Assembly: GCF_949628265.1 (NCBI RefSeq)
Contig: NC_088790.1
Location: 23,068,545-23,132,544 of the forward strand
DNA from: Cloeon dipterum
Lineage: Eukaryota; Arthropoda; Insecta; Ephemeroptera; Baetidae
Reading direction: 5' to 3'
Length of the DNA stretch: 64,000 nt
In this document: piece after piece, positions 27,690 to 39,451 of the stretch
Position numbering within the stretch: the first letter of the stretch is position 1
How the letters are laid out: the number at the start of each line of letters is the position of its first letter
Notes under the pieces: generated by a model
Told to the model about the DNA's origin: nothing
The model's input: the letters and a program-made list of their open reading frames with translations, nothing else
Database searches by the model: none
Translations under genes and position numbers: made by a program

Positions 27690-29510
27690 CACGACTCCCG
27701 ATAAATGTTTGCGTACCTTCAAAACCATCAGCTTAATCAAAGAAATAAATCCAAATTCGTCCACTGATGTGAAGTGAAGGCTGAAATGCTGTGATGAGTG
27801 TTTCGAGTTTAGCATGTGTATTTCTGCGAATTTTTTGCTCATAATACAGATGCCTCACTTCTCCTAAATGTGATTTTCTGTATTTGTAATATTACACAAT
27901 TTTATCGACACAATTTTTTAATAAATAAACTTAATTTAATTCGTGAAAATTTTATTTGATGCGAAATTAAGCTCTAGAATTGTTAATCTGATAAAATTTT
28001 ACTTGAGATCTCAAATTCTAATTTCGTCCCAAAGGTTTTCTGATCAAATGTTCCCGAGACCAAATTAAACATTTCTCAGAAGTAGAAATCACAGCAATTT
28101 ATCGATTTCTACAGAGTGCAGGATGCAACCGAGGACTCACTCGAGGCTTAGTTTCGGTGCGGTATATTCGAGCCATTTAAAATACCACATGTCTATAATG
28201 ATGCATAAATCGATGCCCGAGAGTGCGAGCCACCAATGACAAAATGTTGGGTAACATTTCGGTTTCCCCGACGGATATATGCGCTCGATGATTTCACAGA
28301 AAATTAGTTGCAACAAGTGAAATTGATCTGGGGGAATCGTATTGACGGCGCTCCAGGCCAAAGTTCAATGATTTTCTGACGTGAGTCAACTAATTTTGCA
28401 TAACGCACATCTGAAATCATGAAGACGATACGTGCATTCTTTCACCTTATGCGTATTCCTTTCTAATCTGAAATATATTGCGAATAATAAATTATATCTT
28501 TAACTGTAATCTGCACAGAGTAAGTTATAATTTATTTTAGTTTCCTTCATCGATGTGCAAGGAGAATGTGATATTGTGTTTTTAAAGGTGTTAAATGCGA
28601 GATCTTCGAAAAACAAATTAATTTGCACTTAGCAAATTATTGAAACATAATTTAAAACACTACCGGGCTCAAGAGGAATTTGCAAATTGAAATTGAACTT
28701 TAAAAACGTTGCATATATATTGAAAAACGGATTTATTTTTATTTTAAAAACGGAAATTTATTTTTAGACATTAGAAATTTTTCTCCTTCCTTATTGAAAA
28801 TTGCAAACAAGAAACCAATAATTACAAAATTGGTTTATAAATACGTTATGTTCAATATAATTGAAATTCGGTTTGTATAGGCAACTTTTTTGTGGAATTT
28901 GTCACACTTTGCGAACAAATTAAAATTAAAAAACAGAAGAATACAAATAAAAAGAAAGAGATGTAGGCTTCTTATAACATTTTACTGCATGAAAAACTGA
29001 TTATTTTCAGAATTTTTTCTAGATCTGGATATTGCCCATTTCGCCGAAAAAAACATGCTTGTGTTCACAAAACTCAATCCTTTTTTTTTAATTTGTCACA
29101 ACAAACAAAATCGAGTACACAGTTTCTGTGAAATAACAATAAAATTTTATTTATAAACATCCTCAAAATATTTCACACCGCACACATAAAATTTTAAACA
29201 CTCTGCTAACAATTTCTTTGCCTATTTTATTCTTTCGAGTTTAATCAATCAATATTTAAAATGAAAAATTTACTGGTAATTTCCTTACAATTCTGATTTT
29301 CTCTAGCACTTCGAGAAAACATATGCTTTGCAAGATGAGAAAAATTGCACAGACAGAGAGCATACTCTTAAATCTTCAACACTCCCCACTTGGCACAAAA
29401 GCGGCGGACACTTGGATGTAGAAATCGGCGATCCTGCAGCCGAGTGATCTATTTCGATAAGGCTCGCTCCAGCATCCACATCATTATTATTTTATAATGA
29501 AATAAAAAGA

Positions 29511-29526
29511 GCCGCCGCCGCCGCCA
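29511..29526. repeat. (GCC)n tract
   Basis: About five GCC units inside a GC-rich island. Confidence 0.7.
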
Positions 29527-30408
29527 CGGCTGTTTCGAACGCACACACATGTACGTGTGTATTATGCTCTCCGCGCGCGCAGGCACAATAAATATAGAGT
29601 ACGAATGTATATATTCTCTCTTCTAAAACAAACGTGAATTAAATAGCGCGCGAGAGCAGAGCGCGGGATGAAAAGATCGCTCGCTGCATATATTTATCTC
29701 GCACACACTGGCGAGGATAGATAAGTAATTAATTCTCTCGAGCAGCAGCGCGGCAGCAACGCGGCGGCCAGGCAGGAGAAAGTTTTGCTACAAGACTTGT
29801 AATGCATTAATGTGCTTTTTATTGAAGCTCTTCTCATTATTATTTTTTAATTCAGAGCTCTGCTCTCTCGGCACCGTACAGAGGCTGTGTGTGCTGCATG
29901 TTATTGCCATTTTTATTGAGCCAACACAGCATCCCATTAGTCGTCTATCGCGTCGCGATTCCCCTAGTTTCGCAACTTGAACTGAATTGCACCCAGAGCG
30001 GCCACTGACGGAGATGCTGCCTGCTGCGATTTATTCTTGCGGCAACGATTTTGCATGCATGCAGCTGCCGCAAATCGAGTTCGTTCTAATTGAATGCAAT
30101 TTTCATTAATGGCACATGGCAAGCAGGCCGATTCAGTGTGCGTCAAACTAACTGCAGGGCAAATAATATATGCAAATGAACCTATCTATGGAGTTCCAAA
30201 GGTTGCTTCATTGAAGCAAATTGCTTATTTCGCAATATAAAATATGCTTCAAATAAAACAATGTTGTACGAGCTTTCACGAGCTTTCCTAATTCATTAGA
30301 TATGAAAGAAAATTGACCCCTCCTCCAATATTTCGGGCCAAATCCACTTTAAGCACTGACTGTCTGACATCTATCGAGTGAGTTTTGATAATATTGGCAA
30401 GCGAGGTT

Positions 30409-30422
30409 TATTTATTTTAATT
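30409..30422. repeat. Target-site duplication (left) of LINE copy 2
   Basis: The 14-mer TATTTATTTTAATT recurs exactly at 30734-30747, on the other side of the LINE fragment. It is AT-rich, so a chance match is less unlikely than for copy 1, but its placement at both homology borders supports it. Confidence 0.7.
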
Positions 30423-30733
30423 AATTAATGGTTTATTAACCGCAAAATATGCGTGCAACACTCTACATCTAAAGGTTAATCAATTTTTACAAATTTTCGC
30501 TGCTTCTCTCAAAGTAAGTTTTCTTGCTGTACACTTTTGGATATGATATTTTTCACAAGTCTCGCCACAGAATTTACATCTACAATCATAATTAGGCTCA
30601 TAGTGAAACGTTACATTAATACAGAAAATATGGTGATAGCCATGACAAGCAAATCTTGCAAAAAAATGTCTATTAGGAAAATGAGGGCCACGCCAGATAA
30701 CATTAATCATAGTTTCAGCCTCAAAAAAAATTG
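30423..30733 (-). mobile_element. 5'-truncated LINE, copy 2 (same family as copy 1)
   Basis: About 311 bp on the minus strand. It begins inside the reading frame at a position equal to FYETQTM of copy 1 (here FFEAETM) and runs to the stop at 30480. The shared core reads RFACHGYH then the cysteine knuckle CKFCGETCEKYHIQKC and an AAKICKN end. The 3' UTRs also align: both contain a GCACGCATAT core and a (G)TTAATAA-like end. The different truncation point from copy 1 shows an independent insertion. Coding differences between the copies mean they came from related but not identical source elements. Confidence 0.85.
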
Positions 30734-30747
30734 TATTTATTTTAATT
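30734..30747. repeat. Target-site duplication (right) of LINE copy 2
   Basis: Identical to 30409-30422. Confidence 0.7.
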
Positions 30748-33700
30748 TATAACATTTTTGCTCTAACATTGCTATGCCTATAGTGCATGCATGCAATATG
30801 AAAATAGATATACATCATAATGAACCTATATAAAGAAGATAGCTGTAAATTTTGTAGACACCCATAATTGGTCTCATTTCCGTAACACATAGTGTTTTAT
30901 ATCGATGTTTTAAAAATAACTATAGTGTTACTTCTGGAGTAGAGTTTATCTCAACATGTTGTACACTCGAGCCATTTTAACTGTTTACACGCTCAGTTAG
31001 TAGCATCAAATGGAATGAAAATCAAATCTGCGTCGATGCATTTTTTTTCTTCGTCTCTGAAGGAATGGAAAATGATTTATGGGGTTGGCACGTTGAGACT
31101 CCTTTAGTTTTCGAAGGTGAGGTCGAAACCTGTCGAAAAGTATGCAATTTTTTTGTAAGTCTGACGTTTAAAAGTCGAGATTTATCGACAAATTTGGAAG
31201 CAGTTCGTGTGTCATCGCGTTGCAATTGTCACCATTATATAAAATTAACGAAAACTCATCATAAGAATTTTCAGGTGGAAAAAATGCTTGAATTTACCAT
31301 ATTACCGCTTAAGTTGTATACAAAGGGAAGCTCAAAATTAGTTAAACGGCGGCCGGTTTTGAAAAAAAATCTGACGTTAACAGCTCAAAAATGCACAATT
31401 TTTGTTTCAACATTTTTTTTAATTAAAAAAACCTACATATTATTAAGTTTTATTAACTTAAATGTCTTGGCGTTCTTAGAGAGTATGTCAGAGTCCTTCA
31501 TTTTTAAATTCGATTTTTAGCTAGCAAAAGAATATTTTAGTGACATCGCAACCTCAACCCTTGACCTATAACACTATGAGGCTAGCAGAAAAGTTGTTCT
31601 GTTTTGCGAGAGATCAACGGTGTATTTAGTGTTCTCTTCTATGACCGCAAATCTAAACAAAGTCAATATAGGAGTGCATGAGAGCTCAAATTTCCAAAAT
31701 TTTAGCATTACAAAGCCTGTAATTTTGCTGTTCAAATAGTAAAAAGCCTTGAAGTCAATAAAACCAGTTAGAAAAACCTTAATGCAAAACCGCAAAAAAA
31801 TCAATTGCTGTAACGCTTTCAAATAGCAAACAAATTGCAATAGTGATTATTTCTTTACACGTTTTTTTATCACCGCTAGTAAAAAGTACTCTGAACGATT
31901 TACCACAGAAAGGAGCCTAATTGCTCGCTGTGCCCGCTAATGGACTGTGCCGCTTGGTCTTTTTTCCATCTAATCTGGATGCAAAACGCATTAGCTGCAC
32001 TTTTTGCTCCAACAACAACAATGCACTGCATTTTGAACCAATTTTTTCATTACTCGCGCGCTATAGCAATGGCGTTTATTTTGCAGAGTGCGCGGAGGCG
32101 CTGCGCTGGGATACCGTAAGAAAAGTGTCATTAGAGAAGTGGCCAGACACCTGATTACTCCAATTATCGCAGCAGCAGGGGGCAAATACCTTGTTCGGCC
32201 GCTGGCTTCGCGCTGCAGAGTGCAGAAACACAAAACAGCAGCAGCAGCAGCCGGGGCTTCCTTGCGGAATTTCATTCTGCTCGTGCCTTTATGGGCTGTG
32301 GGAGAATCTCTTCGCTATTTTCTCTTCTCGGGTTTCTTATTCTCTCCCATTATTCTTGATTGTAGTACATTAATAATATGCTCTCTCTGTGTAACTACAT
32401 ACAATGTATTCTCGCTGCAGCCCGATCGCAATGTCCGCGTGCGCACATAGCCAAAGCCAACGAGTCGTCGATCTTCTAGTTGTGTGAAATCTGATTCTGC
32501 TCGTGCCACGTTCCTATAAGTATCGATGAGGGCAAAAATTGTGCCAGCAAGCTGTTATTTTTTTCTCTCTAATACTTCCCGAATGAATTATTTAAAATAA
32601 ATTATAATTTTCCTGCCGCAGGTGTTGAATTTCTAATTCAAAACTGGCCACTATGTTGCTAAGTGAAACGCTAATTGAAAATGCGGTAACTTGAGAACAG
32701 TACTTGTTTTCCCCCACTCGTATAAATTAGTGCGTTAATATATGCAGCTTCAGAAAATCTAATAATAATATCTGAACTATGACAGAGATGAGTAGAGTTC
32801 CTCATTACCAACGCGTGCAATGCACACTCTATTTTCTTGTTGAGCTAGGCTCTCGTTAATGAGCATCACTGTGCCGGTGCAAAAATTTATTGACCTGCTG
32901 CAGCGTGAACTATAAAAAGGTTACTGCTGAACGTGAGTGGATTATCATTGCAATTATAATTGCGCATGCCGACGAAATAAAAATACGGTCATTGCGCGTA
33001 CCTCAATAAATGTTATAAGGTTATGCCTTCAGCAAGTTCATGATTTTTTCAAACACACTCACTATTATATTAATTTGTTTCTTGTCCTTGTGCCAGAGAA
33101 GATTCACTTAAATACTTCGTTTTATTGTTGAAAATATTTCGAGAAAAAAAATCGTGCGGGTCAAAATATTGCACTTTAAAGGTTATGTAGAAAAGTATAA
33201 AACTGGTACATGTATCAATAAAGACATTTTACTTTATTGTTTTAAATTTGCAAGCCTTGGACCATAATTAATGCTATACTTTTTGCAAGGTGGGCTGTAT
33301 CTCTGTGTGTAGTCCTAACGTCTGGCAGCAACACACCGCTATAATAAATTTGTCCATAAATCACTGCCACTAATATCGGAACAGCTGCACTTTGATAAAT
33401 GTCTGCGCCAAAGAGAGCAACGAGCAGCAGCTCTCGAGATATAAAAAAGCAGTGCGGAATGCGCGCGTTACTCGGCCAGTAAATTACACGCCAAATTCGC
33501 AATAACAACATAGCTCCTAACCGCATTCTCGTCAGTATAGAGGAATGATAACCGTTTTTGATGAGACCACTTCACATGTTCTGTTAATATATTTTTAAAC
33601 GATTATTATAAAAATAAATTACGTGGAACTGAGCGAGCATAATATTCCAGCACAAATTGTCGTTTTTATTCTAAAATAGCCGAGAAGCAGGGCAAAGAGT

Positions 33701-34690
33701 AGGTTAGATGAAACTATTCTTAGAACAAGAAATTTTAATTAGCGGCCGTGAATATTCAAACGGAAGTCTCTTCGCATACCAAATTTTATGGTCGGACCAC
33801 CTTAACACATCGAAGAACTTGCGAAGTAGTTTCTTTTTTGCATATTACTTGCCGCGAGCAATTAATAGCGGAAAATGGGAAAAACAATAAAATTCGAGTA
33901 AATGTAAGGGGTCAAAAAATCGAAAAAGTCTATATTAACGCGCCATCTGTGTTAACCTGGCGGAACTGAAATCGGGTCTTCCAACAAGTGGGTTCATGCT
34001 GATTGCGAGAGGAGTACGTAGTTATATTATATTATCTTTATTATTAATTTCGGTCGTATGATCGATCTCTCCCAAACTAACGGTTGTCTACTGCCGCTGC
34101 CCAATCATCACGACCTTGCACCTGAGTACCGCCCATTCCATTAATTAGTACGTTAATTGTTTTGGCCTTTACTCGATTGAACCCTCCTCCAAGATGAGCT
34201 CAATTGGATTCTTATTAAAAAAATCAGTTAAAGGTGTAGCTTAAAAAGACTACCGTTTTCATATTGCCGCCGCATTAAGCCCTGGCAGAAACAAGGTGGA
34301 AGCGGTGATGCTTTTACGCGAATTTCGAAAGAGTTGTCTGCAGCAGCAAAAAGGATTCATGGACCATTTTTCTTACAATTGTTAAATAATCACAGAAAAA
34401 ACTGCCGCTTGAAACTTTATTAAATCATCAATACATATAAAAATTATGTAAAAATAGCGTTTTATCTGAAATTTCTATTTTTTTAAATAATTAGAATGCA
34501 AAATAGTAAATCAATTGATAGAAATTAAACTTTTTGGGGAGAGAACAACAGTTTTCCCAAAAACAAGAAAGTGTTTTGCAATTAAATTATTTGCATTTAT
34601 TTTGGAATTAAGGGTTTTTTGATTGGTTGATCATTGCGTTATTTAAAACTGTAATTTTGTTCATAGTTCACGAGACAAAAGATCTGCAAG
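30748..34690. other. Non-coding stretch before the first gene
   Basis: No supportable gene. A 151-codon frame at 31065-31520 has no motif. A (CAG)5 run lies at 32236-32250 in a GC-richer patch (32.0-32.5 kb). Just upstream of the first acetyltransferase, a TATTTAAA box (about 34640-34647) sits some 20-25 bases before TCATAGT, a weak TATA/initiator-like arrangement. Confidence 0.5.
32236..32250. repeat. (CAG)5 repeat
   Basis: Five CAG units in non-coding DNA. Confidence 0.8.
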
Positions 34691-35371
34691 ATGCTTGAAA
34701 ACTATAAAATTCGTCATGCTACCAGAGAAGACTGCGCAGAGATAAAAAAGTTGATACAGGTGCATTTTCGATTTAAAGTTAAGAAGATAGTTAAAAAACC
34801 ATTGAACAGGAACTTGCAGATTTCGAAAACTGCTCATCTGGACCAAAACTCTCTGTAGAAGGTATTTTATACTTCCAGTTATTTAAGAAAATAACATAAT
34901 ATGAATTTTTGTAGACCTGCAAAGAGATGGTTTTGACAGCGTGCCTCAAAAATTCAGTTGTTTGGTTGTGGAAGAGACCACAGTTGAAAAAGACGGCTGC
35001 CTGTGTGGCTATTTGATCTACTTCCCAACCTACTCGACCTGGGAAGGTGCATCCCTGAGGATGGAGGACCTTTATGTGTCACCGGCTCATCGAAAAAACG
35101 GCCTAGGCAGATTGCTGATTTGTCACTTGGCGAAGGTGAAATTTTAATTCTTGAGAATATTAGAATTCTCGTCGTAAAATACTCGATAATTCCTCAGGAA
35201 GCCGAGGAGAAAGGTTGTCGCAGGATCGATTTCTCTGTGCTCACTTGGAACCCGGCTATCACCTTTTACAAAAGCATGGGCGCCCAAAATATCAGCGACT
35301 TGGAGCAGTGGGCAATGTGGAGGTTTGACAAGGATGCGATCAAGGAACTGGCTGAAAAGGCAAAAAATTAA
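34691..35371 (+). CDS. Diamine/spermidine N1-acetyltransferase-like (SSAT family), copy 1
   Basis: Four exons: 34691-34759, 34810-34861, 34915-35135, 35198-35371; 171 aa, the usual SSAT length. GNAT-fold enzyme expected to transfer acetyl from acetyl-CoA to polyamines or a related small amine, in the cytosol. Visible features: N-terminal IRHATREDC and LIQ-ELADFE; DLQRDGF; strand CGYLIYFPTYSTW; the EDLYV block; the acetyl-CoA loop R100-K-N-G-L-G105; LTWNP followed by ITFYKSMGA, with Y138 at the place of the catalytic tyrosine. All introns are 50-62 bp with GT-AG ends, phases 0/1/0. The start is the first ATG before the RHAT block. A paralogue follows on the same strand with the same intron positions. 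Family identity is strong; the actual substrate (spermidine, thialysine or other amine) is not determined by sequence. Confidence 0.93.
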
Positions 35372-35407
35372 CTAACTGATAAAAATGAAAAGCTTAGGAG
35401 AGATAAT

Positions 35408-35413
35408 AATAAA
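35408..35413 (+). terminator. Poly(A) signal of acetyltransferase copy 1
   Basis: AATAAA 37 bases after the stop codon, repeated in overlap at 35412-35417. Confidence 0.75.
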
Positions 35414-36250
35414 TAAATTTTAATCTTGATAGCTGTCGGAGTTTTACTGCTTTTTCAAGGAAAAAAATCCATTTCACAGTTAAAATTGAGCGTTTCAACA
35501 GGTCAGGCAAAAAATCGGTGAAATTGGCTCCCGCATTTAGCATTTTTTATGAAAAAGAAACGAGGAACACGCGCCTGATCAATAATTACTGCTTCCTGTC
35601 GCGGGACAGGATGCGAAAAAAGTTGTAATAATTTCAGCGACAAGTCTTCCTCCGGCCTTAGGCGCAGGACCTGCGTCCCTCACCCGCACACAGACAAGTC
35701 TGTAAAACCTCGTTCAGGGCTATTAGGCGCGCGCCGTTAAATATAACTTTGGAAATAATTTTTTTTTGCGAGCGCCATTTCATCTGGTTCTCGATGCTGC
35801 GGGCGTATTTGCATCCTTCGACACAGCAATTCAAGGCGAAAATTAAATGCGGTAGGAGAAAGAAGGGGATAATTAATACCTCTATCGAGACGAATAAAAA
35901 CTGACATTAATGCCGAACGAAGATAATTTATTTGCATTGAATTTCACTTTTCCCCAATCGATGTAAATTTAAAGCGATGTATAGAGAGATTAATGACTTA
36001 ATTGGTCCCAGTTTCACTTGTTCCTTTTTAATTGTCCAGCTGCTCCGCAGAGTGACTATTTTTATTGTCGTTTTACGCGTTTGTCCTTGACAGACAATTT
36101 GGAGTGTTTGCTCAGTCAGCAGGGGCATTCTGTCAATAATTAAGCGGATGACCTATAATTAAAATGGCTCCACCCTCAAATTACAGATGAGAAGAGTTTA
36201 GTGTTTTTAACGCGGGCGTCAAGATCAAAAAGAGTTGTCTCGAAGCGACC
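35414..36250. other. Intergenic spacer between the tandem acetyltransferases
   Basis: No gene seen. A TATAATTAAA stretch near 36152-36161 lies about 90 bases upstream of the second start codon and may belong to its promoter. Confidence 0.5.
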
Positions 36251-36931
36251 ATGAGTGCTGTTCTTGTAAGACCTGCTCGAAGAGAAGATTGCGGAGAGAT
36301 CCAACGCCTCATTCAGGTACTTAAGTTTAATTGGCACCAAAAGCAAAAAAAACTGTATTAAAAACAATTTAAACCCAAAGGCACTCGCCACGTTTGAGAA
36401 GTTCCCTCACGGCCCGAAATTGACTATCGAAGGTGAGTCATTTGAAACATTATTATTTACAGCCGCCATAAAATCCGCGCTTGACAGATCTCGAGCGAGA
36501 TGGATTTGAAAGCAGTCCTGCGAAATTCAAGTGTATTGTGGCCGAAATGCCAGACGAGTCAAAAACCTTTTGTGGATATGCGATGTATTTTCCGATCTAT
36601 TCTTCTTGGATGGGAAAGGGGATCAGAATTGAGGATCTCTACGTGACGCCGGAATTCCACGGCACTGGATTGGGCAAACGGCTCTTCAGCCTGGTTGCCA
36701 AGGTGAGTACGAGTAATTAAATCAGAAATGTGAAAAATCTAAAAATAAATCCCGACTCAGGAGGCGTACGAAGGCGACTACTGCAGAGTCGAGTTCACAG
36801 CGCTGGGGTGGAATCCCGCTGCGGGTTTTTACCGGCATTTGGGCGCAGAAAACGTGACCGACAGCGAGGAGAGGAACGTGTGGCGCCTTTATAGAAACGG
36901 AATGGAAAAACTTTTGCTGCACGCTAAATAA
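36251..36931 (+). CDS. Diamine/spermidine N1-acetyltransferase-like (SSAT family), copy 2
   Basis: Four exons: 36251-36316, 36381-36432, 36488-36702, 36761-36931; 167 aa. Same family and the same phase 0/1/0 intron positions as the gene ending at 35371, so a local tandem duplication. Conserved blocks: VRPARREDC, LIQ-ALATFEKFPHGPKLTIE, DLERDGFESSP, CGYAMYFPIYSSW, EDLYVTPEFHGTGLGKRL, LGWNPAAGFYRHLGAENV. The acetyl-CoA loop begins with H97 (H-G-T-G-L-G) where R or Q is usual, and as R in copy 1, so cofactor contacts may differ. The copies are clearly diverged, suggesting different amine preferences. It ends only 97 bases from the stop codon of the convergent neuferricin gene. Confidence 0.93.
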
Positions 36932-36969
36932 TGCCACGCGTGTTGTGTGTGGAAAAACGTGGAATGCAA

Positions 36970-36975
36970 TTTATT
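36970..36975 (-). terminator. Poly(A) signal of the neuferricin gene
   Basis: AATAAA on the minus strand 54 bases after the stop codon, in the short gap between the convergent genes. Confidence 0.7.
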
Positions 36976-37028
36976 GTAACAAAAATCACGAGCAATGTAA
37001 TAATCTATCTACCGTTTGGCTACAAAGA

Positions 37029-38596
37029 TTATTTCTTATCACTATCCTTTATCCAGCACGAGTCTGATCCAGGGTTGCAGCCAGGGTATTCGTTCAGGTT
37101 TGGGTCTTCAACGGCGGTTTTGGGCTCGACGCAGGCACAGCGGCTGTTTTTTGTGCCGGGCTCATGCAATTTCCTTGGAACGCCGGCCCAGTGTCTGCTG
37201 ATGCCTCCACTGTTGGGTGTACACCACACACGCGTGCCCTTGTCCTTCTTCCACTCCACATTGCAAGGAGGATATCTGTGGGGAAAAGATTCACTCGTTT
37301 AACAGTAATATTTTTAAACTTTACCTTTTCCAGGATATTTTAGGCTTTCTCTTTCTTTTGAAAATAATTAGATTTGATTACAAGGAAACTCTTAAGAATG
37401 CTACGTTTTAGAATGTGGTGATATTTGGGTCATGTTTTTTGTACTTTCCGAGGTGCCCTAATTTTATAAGATTTTTGGCTGGGAAAATGATTCCTTAAAA
37501 TTGACCGAGCCGATAAAAAGATAATTCAGCCCAATTTTCGTCTCAACATTTTGTAATGACGAATTTTTATAGATAGAAAATTTTATCAACTTTAAGAATC
37601 CACGAATTTAAAGATTAAATTTCTATCATAAAATGCCATTAACAATTTGTATCATTTAAATTTTCAACAAACAAAAAACTGGCTAGTATTCAACAAAGAT
37701 AACATTAAATTTCTGGCCATTTTTATAAATCTCCGTTGGTTTATGATAATGTCGAATTACACAGCTGAACTTGATTTTTGTCAGTTCATGCTGTACAAGT
37801 TCAATAAAATCACCACGACCTAAAACGCAGCATCCTTGTCAAATTTTAACTTGCTGTGACTCACTTTTTCTTCTCATTATCCTCCAAAGCCTCTTCCTTC
37901 TCAGCTTCCTTGAGGCGGCTGTAGAAGTCTTCAAGATCACGTGTTTTCCGCCCTTTTGAGTCGTAGAACTTGCCGATCACCTTTCCAACATACTTGTAGT
38001 CGTTCTTGTAGAATTCGACCCACTTCCACAAGCCTTTGATGTCTTTGTTGGAGAGGCCAGACAAGTCGTCAGTGAGCCCAGTCTCGCTGAAATCGCCGCT
38101 GACGAAGGCGCGAGAGCCGTCTATCCCGGTGAAGAAGTGGTAGCTACAGCCTGGTCCGTAGTGGTCCTTGCCGGCTGACACGTCAAAGACGCTGCCCAAA
38201 ATTGCGACGTAGAGGCCTTTGCTGCCCTCCGTGCCGTCGTACTGTTTCAGCTCTTGTTTTGTTAACAACAATTTAGCATAACTTTTGTGCATCTTGGCCG
38301 GACTTTGGAACTCCGGCTTCTGCTTGGAATAAAATTCATCTTCTCGCTCGTATCTGAGATCAATCCCTGTATTTGTGTACAGGTAATTAGTAGCCTGGAA
38401 ATTTAATCAATTAATATCATTAATTTTTAGCTCACTTGTTTATTACCTTATCAAAAGCATCTGTGAACAACCTATGAGCTACCCTGGTGTAGCCAAGACC
38501 TTTGCCCAACAGGGTTGGAATGAGGAAAGGGTTGTATTGGTGCACACCCACTGAGATAATGATCACGAAAACCGAAATTGCTGTGCCTGTACCCAT
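37029..38596 (-). CDS. CYB5D2: Neuferricin (cytochrome b5 domain-containing protein 2)
   Basis: Three exons read downward: 38596-38447, 38394-37865, 37275-37029; 308 aa. Residues about 5-25 form a hydrophobic N-terminal signal or anchor (ISVFVIIISVGV). Residues about 93-195 are a MAPR-type cytochrome b5 domain: LLTKQELKQYDG, LYVAILGSVFDVSAG, HYGPGCSYHFFTGIDGSRAF. The last exon gives the family-specific tail YPPCNVEW, GTRVWC, SGGISRHWAGVPR, CACV. An in-frame TGA directly after the second exon (at the GTGAGT donor) is removed by splicing, and the downstream tail matches the family, which supports the join. Vertebrate neuferricin is a secreted heme-binding neurotrophic protein; the arthropod role is unknown. 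The start lies 855 bp from the divergent NARS2 start. Confidence 0.92.
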
Positions 38597-39451
38597 GACT
38601 TCTCAGGCTGTTTCACCAGGTTCACATTGAACAATGTTGATTTGAGTAAAAATTGCACGTCTTTCCTGAAAATCAAACGCAGTGTGTGAATTTAAAATCT
38701 TTGACCACCACTAAATTTGTCCTACACTTCTCGGTACAATGTTTTTCTTTTGGAAAAACCGAAGAGTGTAAGTTATCGAACAGAATAGAACACAACATAA
38801 CTTGATAGACACGTGTGTACGCAGTTATCAGTTCAGATTTGTAGACATTTGGCATGCAAATCGTTTCGATAAAATAAAAATTGATAAGATGAGAGCGTGA
38901 GCGAACAGGAAAAAGCGGAACACAAAACAATGTTAAATTATTCATCTCGTCCGTGTTTTTATGGGTAAAAAAAATCACTTTTTTTAAATCTTCTCCTTGC
39001 ATCGCACAATAAAATAGGAAATGACGCGGGAATTACCCATTTAGGAGTGTAACATTTGAATTCCTAAATAGTGTGATAAGATATTATAAAGTCTACACCT
39101 GGTTGACGCCGGCTATAAAATCCCAAACGCATGCAACCAAAGGGTTTTTTTTAATATTTCTCCTACCAACCTTTAAAAAATGCTCAAATTCAAGTTTTTT
39201 GTAGATCACTCATACTAAAACGTTTCCGTTATTTAACAGGAACAAAATTATTAATATGTGTATTTATACCAGAGCCAGAAAGGCCCTGCACTGCACAGCC
39301 CTAAATATTTATGTAGAAACACAGTCAAGACGTCAAGAGAAGACGAAAACAAAATCGAGATGAGGGCGTGTCAGTCAGTCGCAGAAGGGGGCGTCTGCGC
39401 TTATTTCATAGATCCGGCCGGCAAATTTTGTAAACAAGTTGAAGGCGAAAA
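38597..39451. promoter_or_regulatory. Divergent intergenic region, neuferricin (-) / NARS2 (+)
   Basis: 855 bp between two divergent start codons, so it must hold both promoters and 5' UTRs. No clear TATA box for either gene; open frames here lack motifs. Confidence 0.5.

Larger units (their letters stand above)
17803..30408. other. Long non-coding stretch with regulatory-looking patches
   Basis: No convincing gene in 12.6 kb. GC-richer islands occur near 19.3-19.45, 23.1-23.4, 25.5-25.9, 26.55-27.05, 27.4-27.7 and 29.4-30.1 kb, separated by very AT-rich DNA. The longest frame (167 codons, 26735-27238 on +) has no recognisable domain or splice sites. This alternation suits clustered enhancers in an intron or intergenic region of a developmental gene, but that is inference from composition only. 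Confidence 0.5.

Noticed and set aside
28137..28361. 74-codon minus-strand frame with hydrophobic segment (WWLALSGIDLCIIID)
   Set aside because: Could pass for a membrane exon, but there is no continuing exon in frame on either side and no family match.
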